64,000 bases of DNA from Mycobacterium helveticum (GCF_007714205.1 NZ_VMQU01000002.1:1-64000); one strand, 5' to 3'. Counted from the first letter of the stretch, positions 1 through 7,500 are shown. Notes: generated by a model from the sequence alone, not told the origin. Numbers and translations are program-made.

Positions 1-2
1 CA

Positions 3-779
3 CGCGATGACCTTCATTCATCCGGCTACGACACGCCGGTCATCACCGGCTCGTACACCACTCTGCTGGACGCAACTGGGGAGAACTGGCACCGTGACGA
101 ATTGACCACCAAGATAGAGTTCAACCTACGCCCATCCGCTTACGATCAGAGATCTTCAGGGTCACCAATGTCCGATAAGGCACCGCGGCACAAGCCTGCA
201 GAACGGATGACAGCGGAACAGCTCCGCCGAGCAGCCGACGCTTGCCGAGACCTCGACGATCCGACGTTGATGGCGAAGGCTTGGGACGAGCCACCGCCGC
301 CCGATATGCAAGCTTCAACAAACACACCGCGTCAATTCGGCCAGCTACAGAATCTCTCAGTTTCCGACACCTTCGATAATCCGCTGCCTGACGTGGAAGT
401 CGCTGCGTGGGAAGCCGATTGTCCCCTTAGGTCCCAGACTCCAACGCGGGCGTCCGCCTTACGAAATGCAACGTCGCAATTGTTACTCAATGGCCGGCGC
501 GCCCTTGAACACCCCGGACTTGTCGTTGGACAGGTGCATTGTGAACGTACCGCGCAGCCAGGGCGTGTTTGGTGTTGTAATAGGAGACTCGTTATGCAGC
601 CGGATCAGCAGATGATAGAAGCACTGGTCAATTTGGCGACGAACGGCGTGCTGGACCGCATCGGCAACCGTGCCAAGCGTGCGCGGAATTGCGGCAGTGG
701 GGACTGCACCCGCACCATCCTGAGCCGGGGAGCCCGTTTGTCGGCGACGACGCCGCTTTTAAGGAGGCGTATCCCTTAG
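3..779 (+). CDS. Partial open frame entering from the left edge, unknown function
   Basis: The frame is open from base 3, so any gene here starts outside the window. The first 50 or so residues (through an RPSAYDQ stretch) and a segment beginning at an ATG at 168 (MSDKAPRHK) have plausible protein composition. Beyond about base 430 the translation becomes low-complexity and Arg-rich and no longer looks coding. From 594 the same frame is used by the start of the next, interrupted gene. I recognise no domain. It may be a truncated gene whose true 3' end was lost. Confidence 0.25.
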   Translation, partial: RDDLHSSGYDTPVITGSYTTLLDATGENWHRDELTTKIEFNLRPSAYDQRSSGSPMSDKAPRHKPAERMTAEQLRRAADACRDLDDPTLMAKAWDEPPPPDMQASTNTPRQFGQLQNLSVSDTFDNPLPDVEVAAWEADCPLRSQTPTRASALRNATSQLLLNGRRALEHPGLVVGQVHCERTAQPGRVWCCNRRLVMQPDQQMIEALVNLATNGVLDRIGNRAKRARNCGSGDCTRTILSRGARLSATTPLLRRRIP

Positions 780-801
780 TGCCGGCGGGGGATGCGGCGG
801 T

Positions 802-838
802 TGTCCGTTATCACTGGATCTGGGGCATTCTCAATGAA
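802..838 (+). repeat. Left terminal inverted repeat of the vapBC element
   Basis: This 37-bp repeat starts TGTCCGTTAT and contains GGATCTGGGGCATTCTC. It matches the reverse complement of 1565-1601 at 35 of 37 positions. The target duplication GCGGT lies immediately outside. Confidence 0.8.
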
Positions 839-852
839 TCTGGGGCACGACG

Positions 853-1269
853 TCAGTCCCAGGGGTTGACCAGGTCGACGCCCGTTCCGTCGAAGTGGCG
901 AGTATTGCGGGTAGCCACAGTTGCGTGCCGGGACGCGGCGATGCCGGCGATCTGCACATCACGAATTTCCACCGCACGCCCACCTCGTTGTTGGGTGGCG
1001 GCGATGGTCCCAGCGGCAAACGCAGCCGTCAGGTCGAAGGATTGCACACGACCATCAAGGTCTTCGTCGAGGAGTTGAGAAAAGATCTCGTCGAGCCGCT
1101 TGCGTCGGCGGCTTGGCGTCAAAAGTTCAATTCCAGTGCGTATCTCGAATACTGTTACCGATGTCGTCCAGATTGATTCGGTGGGCTGATTATCGAGCCA
1201 TTCCACGACGGCCGGATCGGGTGTGTCCCGCATCAACGCGGAGAGCACATTGGTGTCCAGCACGATCAT
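853..1269 (-). CDS. vapC: VapC/FitB-type PIN-domain toxin
   Basis: This is a 138-residue PIN-domain ribonuclease toxin of the FitB-like branch. The N-terminus IVLDTNVLS supplies the first catalytic Asp (D5). A central FEIRTG carries the conserved Glu, the downstream IRDVQIAG supplies another Asp, and the C-terminal ATRNTRHF...VNPW is the family ending. Such toxins cleave RNA until bound by the cognate antitoxin. The start codon overlaps the antitoxin stop by 4 bp (ATGA at 1266-1269), giving the usual antitoxin-then-toxin order and translational coupling. It is the cargo of the 800-bp element. Confidence 0.9.
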   Translation of the reverse strand: MIVLDTNVLSALMRDTPDPAVVEWLDNQPTESIWTTSVTVFEIRTGIELLTPSRRRKRLDEIFSQLLDEDLDGRVQSFDLTAAFAAGTIAATQQRGGRAVEIRDVQIAGIAASRHATVATRNTRHFDGTGVDLVNPWD

Positions 1270-1517
1270 GATTCGTTGAACTGTGCCGGCTGGACGGGCT
1301 GTCCCCGCAGTTCGGGTATGTCCTCGGTCAGGCCCACGCCTTTGAAGCGTGACGCGATACGAGACCCGAGCCGCCCAGGCGGATTATCGACGTGCCGGAC
1401 TGCGTTCCGTAAGATCTCGCGCACCTCCTCCTCGGTGCTGCGACCGTGTTGACGGGCTAGTCGCTGCAATTTGGCCTTGGTGTCGTCCTCAAGTTGACGG
1501 ATGAGAATCTGCGCCAC
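1266..1517 (-). CDS. vapB: VapB/FitA-type ribbon-helix-helix antitoxin
   Basis: This 83-residue antitoxin begins with a ribbon-helix-helix DNA-binding segment (AQILIRQLEDDTKAKLQ, then an RHGRSTEEEVREIL helix, residues 1-40). The C-terminal tail is the expected toxin-binding part. It is first in the vapBC operon, and its promoter region lies between 1518 and the right inverted repeat. RHH antitoxins usually repress their own promoter, so regulatory sites are expected within about 50 bp upstream and could overlap the element end. No other reading is competitive. Confidence 0.88.
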   Translation of the reverse strand: MAQILIRQLEDDTKAKLQRLARQHGRSTEEEVREILRNAVRHVDNPPGRLGSRIASRFKGVGLTEDIPELRGQPVQPAQFNES

Positions 1518-1564
1518 AGAGCGATGCTATCACGATATCGTTCAGATAGTGCGTTGACCTCGCC

Positions 1565-1601
1565 TTCATTGAGAATGCCCCAGATCCGGTTATAACGGAC
1601 A
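1565..1601 (-). repeat. Right terminal inverted repeat of the vapBC element
   Basis: Reverse-complement partner of 802-838, with two mismatches in 37 bp. It ends in ...GGACA immediately before the second GCGGT target duplication (1602-1606). Confidence 0.8.
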
Positions 1602-2243
1602 GCGGTCACCGAGGAGTGTTTGATTCCGATGATGAGCGCCACGGAGAACCTGTACGCGGCCGCGTTGCTCGTAGATCAACGGACGACGACGAGGAACCTC
1701 TACGCGTCGTCCATAATGCAACTATGCCGTTCGGCGATGGAGACATCGGCGCGAACCATCTGGTTGCTCAGCGACCCCGACAGGAACGTACGGCGGGATC
1801 AACGGGACGCGGATTCGCTCGTGCCCGAGCGCATGGAGCCGACCATCGCACGGTGGATGAGTCTCTACGCCTAGGTGGCTCGGACGCGCTCGCCGATCTT
1901 CTCGTGGTGACGTTCGCGGCTTATCTGTAATCGTGTCACCCGCGACGGCTCGCGCCGCGGGTTGCGCATGGGCCCACTTATGGCTGTTGGAATGGCCACG
2001 GATTTGGCCACAGAACACGGTGGAACCGATGCGAACAAGAGGGACGGAGCGTCACAGCGGGAACGGCTGAACCTCGCTGACGTGCAGCTATGAGACCGTG
2101 CGCACTGGAGGAGACGGTGACCGGTTAGCTCATACCTTAGAGGTCGAATCGTGGCCAGTGAGCGGCGTCGTTGGCGGCATTTTTGCGCGAACATGCTGAT
2201 TCAACGGCTCCAACCGCGAACCGTAGGCCAGGCCTGGTGGCTA

Positions 2244-2299
2244 TCAGGTGTAGCTTCAGGGTGTGTTCTCAGGTGTTTATGTGGTAGCGTCTCAGGTAG
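2244..2299 (+). promoter_or_regulatory. Four TCAGG repeats upstream of the MbcA/RES operon
   Basis: TCAGG occurs at 2244, 2256, 2269 and 2292, three times as TCAGGTGT or close to it. Spacings are 12, 13 and 23 bp, and the last copy lies 20 bp before the antitoxin start. The regular spacing suggests an autoregulatory operator for the antitoxin. The rest of the 1875-2318 gap shows no gene I can support. Confidence 0.4.
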
Positions 2300-2318
2300 A
2301 TCAACGTGGAGGTGCGAT

Positions 2319-2714
2319 ATGCCAGTCTTGACCGTCTCTGCGGCGCAGCGGCTTGATGATGAGGCAGCGACGCTTTCGATCCGCGAGATCGCCGCGTATC
2401 TGCAAGAGGCCGTCGGCCAGCGCGTCGCGGCGGCGATGGCGGGCTTGGCTGACGCCAAGCAAATCGGCCGCTACGCGCGCAAGGGCGGCCCGGAACCTCA
2501 CGGCGCGACCGAGCGCCGGTTACGTGAGGGCTACAAGGTCGTCAGGATGCTCGTCGATGCTTACGACGACAAGACGGCGCGGGCGTGGCTGTTTGGCACC
2601 AACACGCGCTTGGACGATCGCGCGCCGATCGAGGTGCTCGGTGCGGCGGTCGACACCGCGGAGTTCGCGATGGTTGTCCGGGCTGCACGGCAGGTCGCCA
2701 GCTTCCAGTCGTGA
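2319..2714 (+). CDS. mbcA: MbcA/ParS/Xre-type antitoxin (DUF2384)
   Basis: This is a 131-residue antitoxin of the MbcA/ParS/Xre family, whose C-terminal toxin-binding domain (DUF2384) blocks the RES toxin. The ATG at 2319 follows a GGAGG box at 2308-2312, which fixes the start; the frame extends further upstream but lacks coding character. The N-terminal half (AATLSIREIAAYLQEAVGQ) is helical. The C-terminal part (YKVVRMLVDAYDDKTARAWL, then APIEVLGAAV) matches the family signature for the toxin-binding region. The stop overlaps the toxin GTG by 4 bp. Repression of its own promoter through the TCAGG repeats is inferred. Confidence 0.85.
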   Translation: MPVLTVSAAQRLDDEAATLSIREIAAYLQEAVGQRVAAAMAGLADAKQIGRYARKGGPEPHGATERRLREGYKVVRMLVDAYDDKTARAWLFGTNTRLDDRAPIEVLGAAVDTAEFAMVVRAARQVASFQS

Positions 2715-3382
2715 TCGCGGCGCCCGAGCAGGGGCGAACCCTGTGGCGGGTCGGCTATTACGCTGACCCGCTCGGCTTCACTCCGCTGGAGCTGTACCAG
2801 TTCAGTCACCGTTTCGACGACGTCTACCGCCGGTTCCGCACGCTCTATTGTGCTGACTTGGCGGAAACGTGTCTTCGCGAGGTGCTAGCCGACTTCCGGC
2901 CGAACCTCGGCGCGCTGCGCCGCCATGTTGAGCGCTACGGACCTGAGGCTGCCCAAGACTTCACTGAGAAGCCGGTCACTGCGCAGTGGCGCATACAGCA
3001 CGCCCTCGTTCCCACAGTCCTGAAGCTCGATGGCCCCTTGATCGATCTCACCGACGTGCCCACACGCCAGGAGATCGAGGATCGCCACGTCGAACTGCTG
3101 CTCGAGCACGACCTGCAGCACCTCGATCTGCGCGAGATCACCACCAGTCGCCGCGCCATCACGCAGACGATCGCCGCGGACCTTTTTGACCGAGGCGCCG
3201 GCGCCGTCCGGTTCCCGTCCCGCCTGGACGGCAACGCTTGCGTCGCACTCTTCGAGGGGCGCGGCACCGCGAGCTTGGCCGGAGACCCCATCGCGCTCAC
3301 CGACCCGCCGCCCGAACCGCTCCTCAACGTCACCACGCCGTGGGGCCTAGTGCTTGAGCCAGCGCCGGTGAAACTGCTCTAG
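2711..3382 (+). CDS. mbcT: RES-domain toxin (MbcT-like NAD-consuming enzyme)
   Basis: This 223-residue RES-domain protein starts at GTG 2711, overlapping the antitoxin stop. RES toxins such as MbcT of M. tuberculosis degrade NAD+. The three family residues are visible: Arg13 in TLWRVGY, a Glu in the TCLREVL helix (about residue 57), and Ser170 in VRFPSRLDG. The protein ends in GLVLEPAPVKLL as a typical RES C-terminus. The pairing with a DUF2384 antitoxin is the standard arrangement. The gene lies directly left of the tRNA-Phe fragment and may be the last gene of a neighbouring integrated element. Confidence 0.85.
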   Translation: MIAAPEQGRTLWRVGYYADPLGFTPLELYQFSHRFDDVYRRFRTLYCADLAETCLREVLADFRPNLGALRRHVERYGPEAAQDFTEKPVTAQWRIQHALVPTVLKLDGPLIDLTDVPTRQEIEDRHVELLLEHDLQHLDLREITTSRRAITQTIAADLFDRGAGAVRFPSRLDGNACVALFEGRGTASLAGDPIALTDPPPEPLLNVTTPWGLVLEPAPVKLL

Positions 3383-3603
3383 ATTGGGATGCGCGCGGTG
3401 GTGCCCATCGGACCACACGCAAGCAAATTGGACTGCATCCAGCCTTTCAGTTGCGGTCGATAGTTCAGTTGGCGTCTCTATGAGATCCGCCGGGACCGCC
3501 GCGCTCTGTTCGGTAAGCGAAAACCATCGCACTAAGACTTCGCCCAAGTCCGCTTCTACCGACCAAGTAACCCGATCGGCTTGCCACGCAGATTGGGTTA
3601 TCT

Positions 3604-3760
3604 CATGGGGCCAACATGGGGCCAACGAGCCAGACCGACTGATCCAACACGTCCGAATGCCGGTTGCGCTTCTGGTCTGACCGGCTGAAACACATTGGTG
3701 TAGGCCAGAACTCCGCCTGAAAAGCGGAAGGTCGGCGGTTCGATCCCGCCCCTGGCCACC
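3604..3760 (+). other. Attachment-site-like repeat, copy 1 (element end plus tRNA-Phe 3' half)
   Basis: Bases 3713-3760 read as the 3' part of a tRNA-Phe: anticodon stem-loop TCCGC-CTGAAAA-GCGGA (anticodon GAA), a variable loop, T-arm GGCGG-TTCGATC-CCGCC, and acceptor strand CCTGGCC plus ACC. The D-arm and 5' strand are missing, so this is not a working tRNA. The whole 157 bp matches 19688-19844 with about 14 mismatches and no gaps, and the last 48 bp are identical. Similarity stops exactly at the tRNA 3' end. This is the structure of an integration junction (attR type). Two TGGGGCCA motifs sit at 3606 and 3617. Confidence 0.7.
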
Positions 3761-3834
3761 GGATTGTTTACGCAGGTGAGAAGCGTATAAGAGTATGAAC
3801 GTGGCGCCGGCGGGGCGGCCATGCGGTCCTTCTA

Positions 3835-3863
3835 TGGGGCCAAATGGGGCCAGGTTGGGGCCG
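3835..3863 (+). promoter_or_regulatory. Three phased TGGGGCC repeats, putative integrase arm sites
   Basis: TGGGGCCA occurs at 3835 and 3845, and TGGGGCCG at 3856. Steps of 10 and 11 bp place them on one face of the helix. The same octamer occurs at 3606/3617 and 19690/19701, 11 bp apart each time, beside the tRNA-Phe cores. Phased direct repeats flanking a core are what integrase arm-type sites look like. No integrase gene is visible here to bind them. From 3864 to 4419 I see no supportable gene. Confidence 0.45.
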
Positions 3864-4419
3864 CACGACCTGGTTGCCGTCTGGCGGAAGGTCAACCAGC
3901 GAGTCAGACGCACGGCAATGCTGTCGAATTGCCCGTCGGCGCAGGTGTCGGCGGTCACCGTGATTCCCGCATGGCCCATCGCCCTGCAGCAACGGTTTGA
4001 GGTCGGCGCTGGCCCTGCCTGAAAGCGATGTGTGGGGACCCCATTGGTGTGGTGGATGCCAACGTGAGCGTCCGGCACCGATACACCGCGCCCGTTTGCC
4101 GCGACGGCGTGCCTCTGCGGGCTGCTGCTGCTCCTCGTCGCCTCCGCCGCGCGGCGCCGCCGCGAGAACTCGTTCAAGCCACGCTATGGCGCAGATCCAG
4201 ACTGGGCAGAATTGTGCTCGGTTGAATCGTGCCGAGATTCAGGCTGAGCCGAGATCCGGCCAGTGCCAGGGAATTACGTGACGGACAACGGCTCAAACCT
4301 GGAATAGGCGTTGGTCATCCGTTGTGGAGCTGTTTTTCATGGATAACAGCGGTATTCCATGATCCATATCTAACTGGACTTGCCGGATTAATCGCTCACT
4401 CACCCGGCAGAATGGTGAC

Positions 4420-4872
4420 ATGACTACTCCGCAGGTGTGGGTGTCGACCACTTTCGCGCGAATCGAGTATGACGGCCAATCCCCAGGCGAACACTGGGAA
4501 CTCGTCGGCACGATCAACACCAATCAGGAGCGCGACTTCTACACGTACATCCAAATTCTCCTCGGGCTCAGGCAAACCACTCGCGGACGGCCCGAGTTTT
4601 ACCTGGACGGAGATCCGGTCAGCAGTTGGGTTCAAGCCACGCATCGAATGCCCTTCTGGGTCGCAATCGACCCTTGGGGCGAAATGCGCCCACATATCCA
4701 CGGCGCTCGACCCACCTACTTCGTGAGCACCGGGCAAGCTGTTGTCACACAATTGACTCGGCGGGCACCTGAACCCCATCCCGGCCTCGCCGTCAAACCG
4801 GTCAAGGTTCCGATTCGCTTGAAGCGAACGAACGGCGAAGTCTTCGCAAAATGGGAGAAGACGGACGCCTGA
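4420..4872 (+). CDS. Hypothetical protein, 150 aa
   Basis: A 150-residue soluble protein starting MTTPQVWVSTTFARIEY. I recognise no family. It is rich in aromatic residues and in alternating beta-like segments (FYTYIQILLGL, FWVAIDPWG, TYFVSTGQAVV), suggesting a compact beta-rich fold. There is no signal peptide or membrane segment. It is the first gene inside the island and runs towards the CBASS operon, with 81 bp between the stops, so it could be an accessory or an unrelated passenger. The ATG at 4420 is the only good start. Confidence 0.6.
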   Translation: MTTPQVWVSTTFARIEYDGQSPGEHWELVGTINTNQERDFYTYIQILLGLRQTTRGRPEFYLDGDPVSSWVQATHRMPFWVAIDPWGEMRPHIHGARPTYFVSTGQAVVTQLTRRAPEPHPGLAVKPVKVPIRLKRTNGEVFAKWEKTDA

Positions 4873-4953
4873 CCGGCGCCCACGACAGACCGCCAGCGCG
4901 CAGAGAATCGCGAGGAACTCTTGACGTTTTCGATGCTATAGCTCGGTGGGCGT

Positions 4954-5385
4954 TTACCCGAATCGGCTTGCTCTGTCGGCTCGGGTGGGATGGTAACCGC
5001 CACCGGTCCATTCGCCTGTGGCAAGCCAGATTTCATAGTGGAGTAGCCATTCGGCTGTCCATGGCACGATAGTGGTAGCGAGGAGCATGCCGTGCTGCCA
5101 TTCGCCAGGAAAGTAGAGGCAGAGTTCGTTGCCCGAATAGACGTGGGGCAGGTGGGTCGCGCCGGGATGGAGTGCGAGAGTCGGTTCTACGATATGGACG
5201 TGGGGCGGTGTCCAGTGCGTGTATTGCATTCGTGCACTGTAGGTTTGGCTCGCCGGGGTGGGCTGGATCGGCACGATGCAGTCGAGTTGACCGCGCTTGA
5301 TCCGTCCGCGGGCGTCGGGGATTGCTAATCGTACAGCGACGAGGTGTTGCGCCAGGTTAATGGCTCGGGTCGGGGTGCTGGCCAT
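4954..5385 (-). CDS. E2-like protein of a short type II CBASS system
   Basis: From the ATG at 5385 this is a 143-residue protein, third in the minus-strand operon after the CD-NTase, whose last 29 bp it overlaps. It resembles the stand-alone E2 (ubiquitin-conjugating-like) proteins of short type II CBASS. The core shows PPHVHIVEP, then LPHVYSGNELCLYFP with the candidate catalytic Cys89 preceded by the H-x-Y stretch, then WTAEWLLHYEIWLATGEW. In these systems the E2 joins the C-terminus of the CD-NTase to other molecules and primes it. No E1/JAB gene (Cap2 E1 part, Cap3) is present. An upstream ATG at 5421 is less likely. Family assignment rests on motif and position. Confidence 0.75.
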   Translation of the reverse strand: MASTPTRAINLAQHLVAVRLAIPDARGRIKRGQLDCIVPIQPTPASQTYSARMQYTHWTPPHVHIVEPTLALHPGATHLPHVYSGNELCLYFPGEWQHGMLLATTIVPWTAEWLLHYEIWLATGEWTGGGYHPTRADRASRFG

Positions 5386-6520
5386 AGAAGTTGTGGGGAG
5401 GGACGGCGATCCCCGTCGCACTGGGTGCCAGCAGTCCGGTGGTGCCGAGGCGGAGTGATCGGTTTGTGGTGTGGCCGCGCATCCGCTGGCCGTATTTCAG
5501 GGTCGACTGCCGTATGGGCTCAGCGCCGAAGCTCTGCGCGAGCTGGGAGGCGACGGTCTGCAATCCCTTGCCCCGCAGGCTCAGTGCGTCGTCCAGGGTG
5601 TCGGCGAGGTCGCGTTGCCAGGCGTAATACGCCTTTCGGCGTTCCGGGTACTCCTTCCATTTGTCGACGAAGTTTTCTTCCTCGTGGGCGGGGTTGGCGA
5701 CCCAGTTGACGCCGTTGCGGTCCTCGATGTAGCGGTTCATGCCGGCCAGCGCGTTACGTGTGGCAGTGAATAGGTCCGTTTCCCCGCGGTAGGCCTTGGC
5801 GGCCAGTGTAGTGATGAGGATCGAGGGAGGACGGTTGTCGGGATCGTCGGCAAAGTAGAGCATGCAGTGCCACTTGAGGACCTGTACGACGCGCTGCAAG
5901 GTGGTGCGGAATTCCCAGATGGGGACGTCCTCCACGTCGACGCCGCGTTGGGCTGCTGCGGTGATCACCTTGTTCTGCAGCTCCTGTGACCGTCTCCGGA
6001 ACCAGTTGGCGTAGCCGATCGGGTCGCTGTGCTGCCAGTGGAACAGCTCTTTGTCGGTCAGCAGGATGCCGGTGGGCAGGTACTCGAGATCGGGGATTGC
6101 GGGCAGGACGTCGAGGTGGAACCCGTTGACGGGGTCATCGAGTGTCCAGCAGCGCCGTCGGGATTCGCAGGTCTTCAGCCCGCCAGGGTGCCCGTTGCGT
6201 TCTTTCCAGTCCAGGTAGCTGTGTAGGAGGTCGCCGACGTCTTGTTTGAGGCGCGCCTGGGTGGTGGCTTCCTTCGCGAGGAGCATCAAGAAGACCAGGT
6301 CGATGTCGAAGTCGCCGGTGAGGCTGTGCGGCCGCACGACTGTGCCGAGGCGGAATGAGCCTTGCGGGTATACCCGGCAGCGGTGTTCGCCATGCTCGGC
6401 CAGCCAGTTCCCGACCTCTTCATAGCTGGCGATGGCGAGGGCCTGGAGATGCGGTGGTATGTCGAGGGTTTCGACGGCGCCGCTGAGCAGCATCGACAGC
6501 ATCTGTTCCATGGTGTCCAT
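5357..6520 (-). CDS. CBASS CD-NTase (cGAS-like nucleotidyltransferase)
   Basis: This 387-residue SMODS-type nucleotidyltransferase makes a cyclic oligonucleotide alarm signal on phage infection. The active site is clear: GS at residues 54-55 (YPQGSFRLGT), the metal pair D72-x-D74 (GDFDIDLVF), and the third Asp D137 (FHLDVLPAIPD). ATG 6520 is supported by an AAGGAGA box and lies 2 bp after the CapV stop. The C-terminus ends HPDPSH rather than in the Gly/Ala typical of E1-E2-conjugated CD-NTases. The product nucleotide cannot be deduced from sequence alone. Confidence 0.9.
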   Translation of the reverse strand: MDTMEQMLSMLLSGAVETLDIPPHLQALAIASYEEVGNWLAEHGEHRCRVYPQGSFRLGTVVRPHSLTGDFDIDLVFLMLLAKEATTQARLKQDVGDLLHSYLDWKERNGHPGGLKTCESRRRCWTLDDPVNGFHLDVLPAIPDLEYLPTGILLTDKELFHWQHSDPIGYANWFRRRSQELQNKVITAAAQRGVDVEDVPIWEFRTTLQRVVQVLKWHCMLYFADDPDNRPPSILITTLAAKAYRGETDLFTATRNALAGMNRYIEDRNGVNWVANPAHEEENFVDKWKEYPERRKAYYAWQRDLADTLDDALSLRGKGLQTVASQLAQSFGAEPIRQSTLKYGQRMRGHTTNRSLRLGTTGLLAPSATGIAVPPHNFYGQHPDPSH

Positions 6521-6522
6521 GT

Positions 6523-7500
6523 TTATTTCTCCTTGGGGGAGTGGTACGGGATGTATTGGGGGGCTGCGTGGTCGGCGAAGGTTCGGGTGAATTCCGGTGA
6601 TGTGAGGCGGCTTTCGTGTCCGGCTCGGCCAATTAGGCCGTCCGCGTCGACCGAATCGAGCTTGACGAGCCCGGTCGGCACGGTGGAGTTGACCCGCAGT
6701 ACATGATCCTGTCCCAGGAAGTGGCGGATCTGCTTGGTGGCGCAGTCGCTTTGGGCACGCATGAGTACATCGACGGCGTCGAGGGCCCACGGGATGAGTC
6801 CGCCTCGGTCGAGCCGCCGGCTGCGGTGGGGCAGGTCGGTCGTCGTGCCCACGCTGAAGATGCGCACAGCCTCAAGGGGTAAGCCGAGCGGGCCAATGGC
6901 CTCAGTGAGAGCCACCATGGATGGGTTATTCGCCCAGATACCGCCGTCGATCAGCCGCGCGCCGGCGAGCGCCTTGCCGGGGAAGTACGTAGGGGCAGCC
7001 GTGGTGGCCATGGCGACATCGACGGCCTTCTCACGCCAGTCGCGGACCAGCGTTGTCAAATGTGGCGTGCGGAACAGATGGACGTCATCGACACCGATGT
7101 CGTACGAAGTGATGAGCAATCGCTTCGTGCTGTGCCCGAACAGGCGATCGCCGAGAACCTCTCCAAGGGCGGCGCGCAGCGGCGCGGCGGAGTATTTCGT
7201 GCGCGAAATCCGTCTCAGCGACCGCAGCCGGGTCCGGTCCCGGAAGATCCGTGGACCATGTGCGACGTAGAACTCCAGGATGTCGCGCGGTGTCATACCC
7301 AGGCCCAAGCCCAGCGCGATGATGCCACCCGTGGAGGTTCCGGCGATCAGATCGAAGTGGTCAACGATGCGGATCCCGAGGTCCTCTTCAAGGCGCGCCA
7401 GCACCGCGGCCGTGTACATGCCGCGCAGGCCTCCACCATCCAGCGACAGGATCTGGAAGCGGCCAGGGGTCATCGGGGGGTCAGGCATCGGTGTCGTCAA
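6523..7500 (-). CDS. capV: CapV-like patatin phospholipase, CBASS effector
   Basis: This 325-residue patatin-family phospholipase is the presumed effector: when bound by the CD-NTase product it would degrade membrane phospholipids and cause abortive infection. The nucleotide-phosphate-like loop GGGLRG (residues 22-27), the nucleophile motif GTSTG (Ser56) and the DGG dyad (Asp185 in LIDGGIWANNP) are all present. I chose TTG 7500 because GGGGAGG lies 5 bp upstream; an ATG at 7548 would add 16 residues. It is first in the capV-CD-NTase-E2 operon, with only 2 bp to the next gene. The AT-rich stretch at 7530-7560 probably holds the promoter. Confidence 0.88.
   Translation of the reverse strand: MTTPMPDPPMTPGRFQILSLDGGGLRGMYTAAVLARLEEDLGIRIVDHFDLIAGTSTGGIIALGLGLGMTPRDILEFYVAHGPRIFRDRTRLRSLRRISRTKYSAAPLRAALGEVLGDRLFGHSTKRLLITSYDIGVDDVHLFRTPHLTTLVRDWREKAVDVAMATTAAPTYFPGKALAGARLIDGGIWANNPSMVALTEAIGPLGLPLEAVRIFSVGTTTDLPHRSRRLDRGGLIPWALDAVDVLMRAQSDCATKQIRHFLGQDHVLRVNSTVPTGLVKLDSVDADGLIGRAGHESRLTSPEFTRTFADHAAPQYIPYHSPKEK

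Larger units (their letters stand above)
802..1601. mobile_element. 800-bp non-autonomous transposon carrying vapBC
   Basis: Near-identical 37-bp terminal inverted repeats (802-838 and 1565-1601, two mismatches) begin with TG and end with CA. They are flanked by the 5-bp direct repeat GCGGT (797-801 and 1602-1606). The only genes inside are the vapB/vapC pair; no transposase is present. Part of the left repeat (ATCTGGGGCA) recurs just inside it at 838-847. The TG...CA ends, multiple end repeats and short target duplication are typical of the IS21 family, so I infer an IS21-type element mobilised in trans. The family assignment is inference; the ends and the duplication are read directly. Confidence 0.75.
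594..1874 (+). pseudogene. Hypothetical gene split by a transposon and a frameshift
   Basis: An AGGAG box at 582-586 precedes an ATG at 594 (MQPDQQMIEALV). This frame runs to about 685. The coding signal then continues in another frame (GSPFVGDDAAFKEAYPL) up to 801, where an 800-bp element is inserted. Removing 802-1601 plus one copy of the 5-bp duplication joins codons exactly in frame. The protein then continues as AAV-TEECLIPMMSATENL and runs to the stop at 1874. The gene therefore carries one apparent frameshift near 685-690 and one insertion. The reconstructed product is about 155 residues, of unknown function, and is probably not expressed intact. Confidence 0.6.

Noticed and set aside
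3702-3760. Functional tRNA-Phe gene
   Set aside because: The anticodon arm, T-arm and 3' acceptor strand are present, but the D-arm and 5' acceptor strand are missing in both copies.
3598-3822. Minus-strand frames reading GGIEPPTFRFSGG and similar at both tRNA-Phe fragments (also 19463-20105)
   Set aside because: These are antisense translations of the tRNA-Phe 3' half, a well-known source of spurious annotations. They have no start signal or coding bias.
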